Source of the DNA: an uncultured Actinomycetes bacterium
GTDB taxonomy: Bacteria; Actinomycetota; Actinomycetes; Nanopelagicales; Nanopelagicaceae
Assembly: GCA_903907665.1 (NCBI GenBank)
Contig: CAIVOW010000136.1
Location: forward strand, 1 to 6,334
Direction: 5' to 3'
Length of the DNA stretch: 6,334 nucleotides
Made by a program: the position numbers and the translations under genes. The notes under the pieces were generated by a model. That model did not search any database. It saw only the letters and a program-made list of their open reading frames with translations, and was not told the DNA's origin. Below are positions 5,832-6,334 of the stretch, piece by piece; position 1 is the first letter of the stretch; each line of letters begins with the position of its first letter.

Positions 5832-6334
5832 GTGTCAGTAAAAGAAAGTAGCGAAGCGATCTTCTCCGAATCTCCGGGGAAGATCGCTTTACGTAACCTG
5901 CGAAAAGATAAGCGGGCTATTATTGCGTTGAGCATCTTGGGATTTATTATTGGGATTTCATTCTCAGCTCCTCTTTATTCTCATTACGTTGCTCATACCA
6001 ATCCTTTTCATTCGACATTAGATGCCACCATTTCGATTCATGGTGAACAGAAGCCAGTCCTCGAGGCATCCACGACCGGTTTAGGTTTAGGTGTTACTCC
6101 TATTGGCCCAACGTGGAATCCCAGCAAATATTTCTTGGGTTCCGATGGCCAAGGTAGAGATGTCATGGCTAGGTTGCTTTACGGCGGAAGAAGTACTTTG
6201 CTTATTGGAACGACCGCAGGTTTGCTCTGTATTTTCTTATCGTTGTTGATTGGAATTCTTGCTGGTTACAGACGTGGCTGGGTCGATGCAGTACTTTCGC
6301 GAATCCTGGATATTATCTGGGCATTTCCGGTCTA
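5832..6334 (+). CDS. ABC importer permease, DppC/OppC type (3' end outside window)
   Basis: The frame is open to the window end and gives 167 residues of an expected 290-320. It would form one half of the membrane channel of a family 5 importer. In order: a cytoplasmic N-terminus with ALRNLRKDKRA (19-29); a first membrane helix at about 29-48; an extracytoplasmic segment of roughly 50 residues; the family-typical LGSDGQGRDVMARLLYGGR (102-120); a second helix at about 122-145; then GYRRGWVDAVLSRILDIIWAFP (145-166), the standard DppC/OppC stretch leading into the next helices. GTG at 5832 is the only reasonable start, because an in-frame TAA lies at 5820-5822. The Shine-Dalgarno sequence is weak. 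The gene follows the binding protein in the same direction after 43 bases and is very probably cotranscribed. A strong stem-loop occupies codons 8-20. The DppB-type partner and ATPases are not in the window. Confidence 0.92.
   Translation, partial: MSVKESSEAIFSESPGKIALRNLRKDKRAIIALSILGFIIGISFSAPLYSHYVAHTNPFHSTLDATISIHGEQKPVLEASTTGLGLGVTPIGPTWNPSKYFLGSDGQGRDVMARLLYGGRSTLLIGTTAGLLCIFLSLLIGILAGYRRGWVDAVLSRILDIIWAFPV
5854..5889 (+). repeat. inverted repeat forming a strong stem-loop inside the permease start
   Basis: The left arm at 5854-5868 pairs with the right arm at 5875-5889. All 15 positions pair: 14 are Watson-Crick and one is a U-G wobble (5865 with 5878). A six-base loop, AATCTC, remains at 5869-5874, and 5853/5890 could add another G-U pair. 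The outer 11 bases of each arm (AAGCGATCTTC and GAAGATCGCTT) are exactly complementary. Only TTT follows the stem, so it is not a standard intrinsic terminator. It starts 22 bases after the first base of the GTG start codon and lies wholly in coding sequence. Confidence 0.75.

Noticed and set aside
5853..5890. Intrinsic terminator interpretation of the stem-loop
   Set aside because: Only three T residues follow the stem, and the permease coding frame runs through it with family-typical residues right after, so full termination is unlikely.
1..6334. tRNA, rRNA, CRISPR array, insertion sequence or attachment site
   Set aside because: No spaced repeats, transposase-like frames or terminal inverted repeats were seen. 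Nearly all of the window is covered by ordinary genes, and the gaps are too short or featureless for RNA genes.

Overview
The window looks like chromosomal DNA from a low-GC actinobacterium. Two things point there. The first is a gene pair typical of Actinobacteria: a coiled-coil/C4 zinc-ribbon protein overlapping a fused RNase H-phosphatase of the M. tuberculosis Rv2229c/Rv2228c type. The second is a base composition that looks clearly below 50% GC by eye (not counted). Together these suggest a streamlined freshwater group such as the acI/Nanopelagicales lineage. That placement is inference, since no rRNA or other marker is present.

Layout. Positions 1-186 hold the 3' end of a small membrane protein gene. 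After a 77-base gap with a possible promoter comes a housekeeping pair on the plus strand: the zinc-ribbon protein (264-989) and the RNase H/histidine phosphatase fusion (989-2062), joined by a one-base stop/start overlap (TAATG). This pair converges on a two-gene minus-strand unit, an acetamidase/formamidase-family amidohydrolase (3015-3968) followed by a proline-iminopeptidase-type alpha/beta hydrolase (2088-2984). A compact 84-104 base divergent promoter region separates that unit from a plus-strand ABC importer operon. The importer starts with a family 5 peptide/nickel-type solute-binding protein (4073-5788) and continues with a DppC/OppC-type permease (5832 onward) that is cut by the window end.

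How the parts fit. The right two thirds reads as an uptake-and-hydrolysis module: an importer of the oligopeptide/amide class beside two cytoplasmic enzymes that would release amino acids or ammonia from peptides and amides. No regulator, phosphotransfer protein or mobile element is visible. The most unexpected structure is a 15-bp stem-loop with a 6-base loop (one U-G pair in the stem) inside the first 20 codons of the permease gene, just after the binding-protein gene. It could set the ratio of binding protein to permease. The binding protein also lacks a lipobox cysteine, which is unusual for a single-membrane bacterium.
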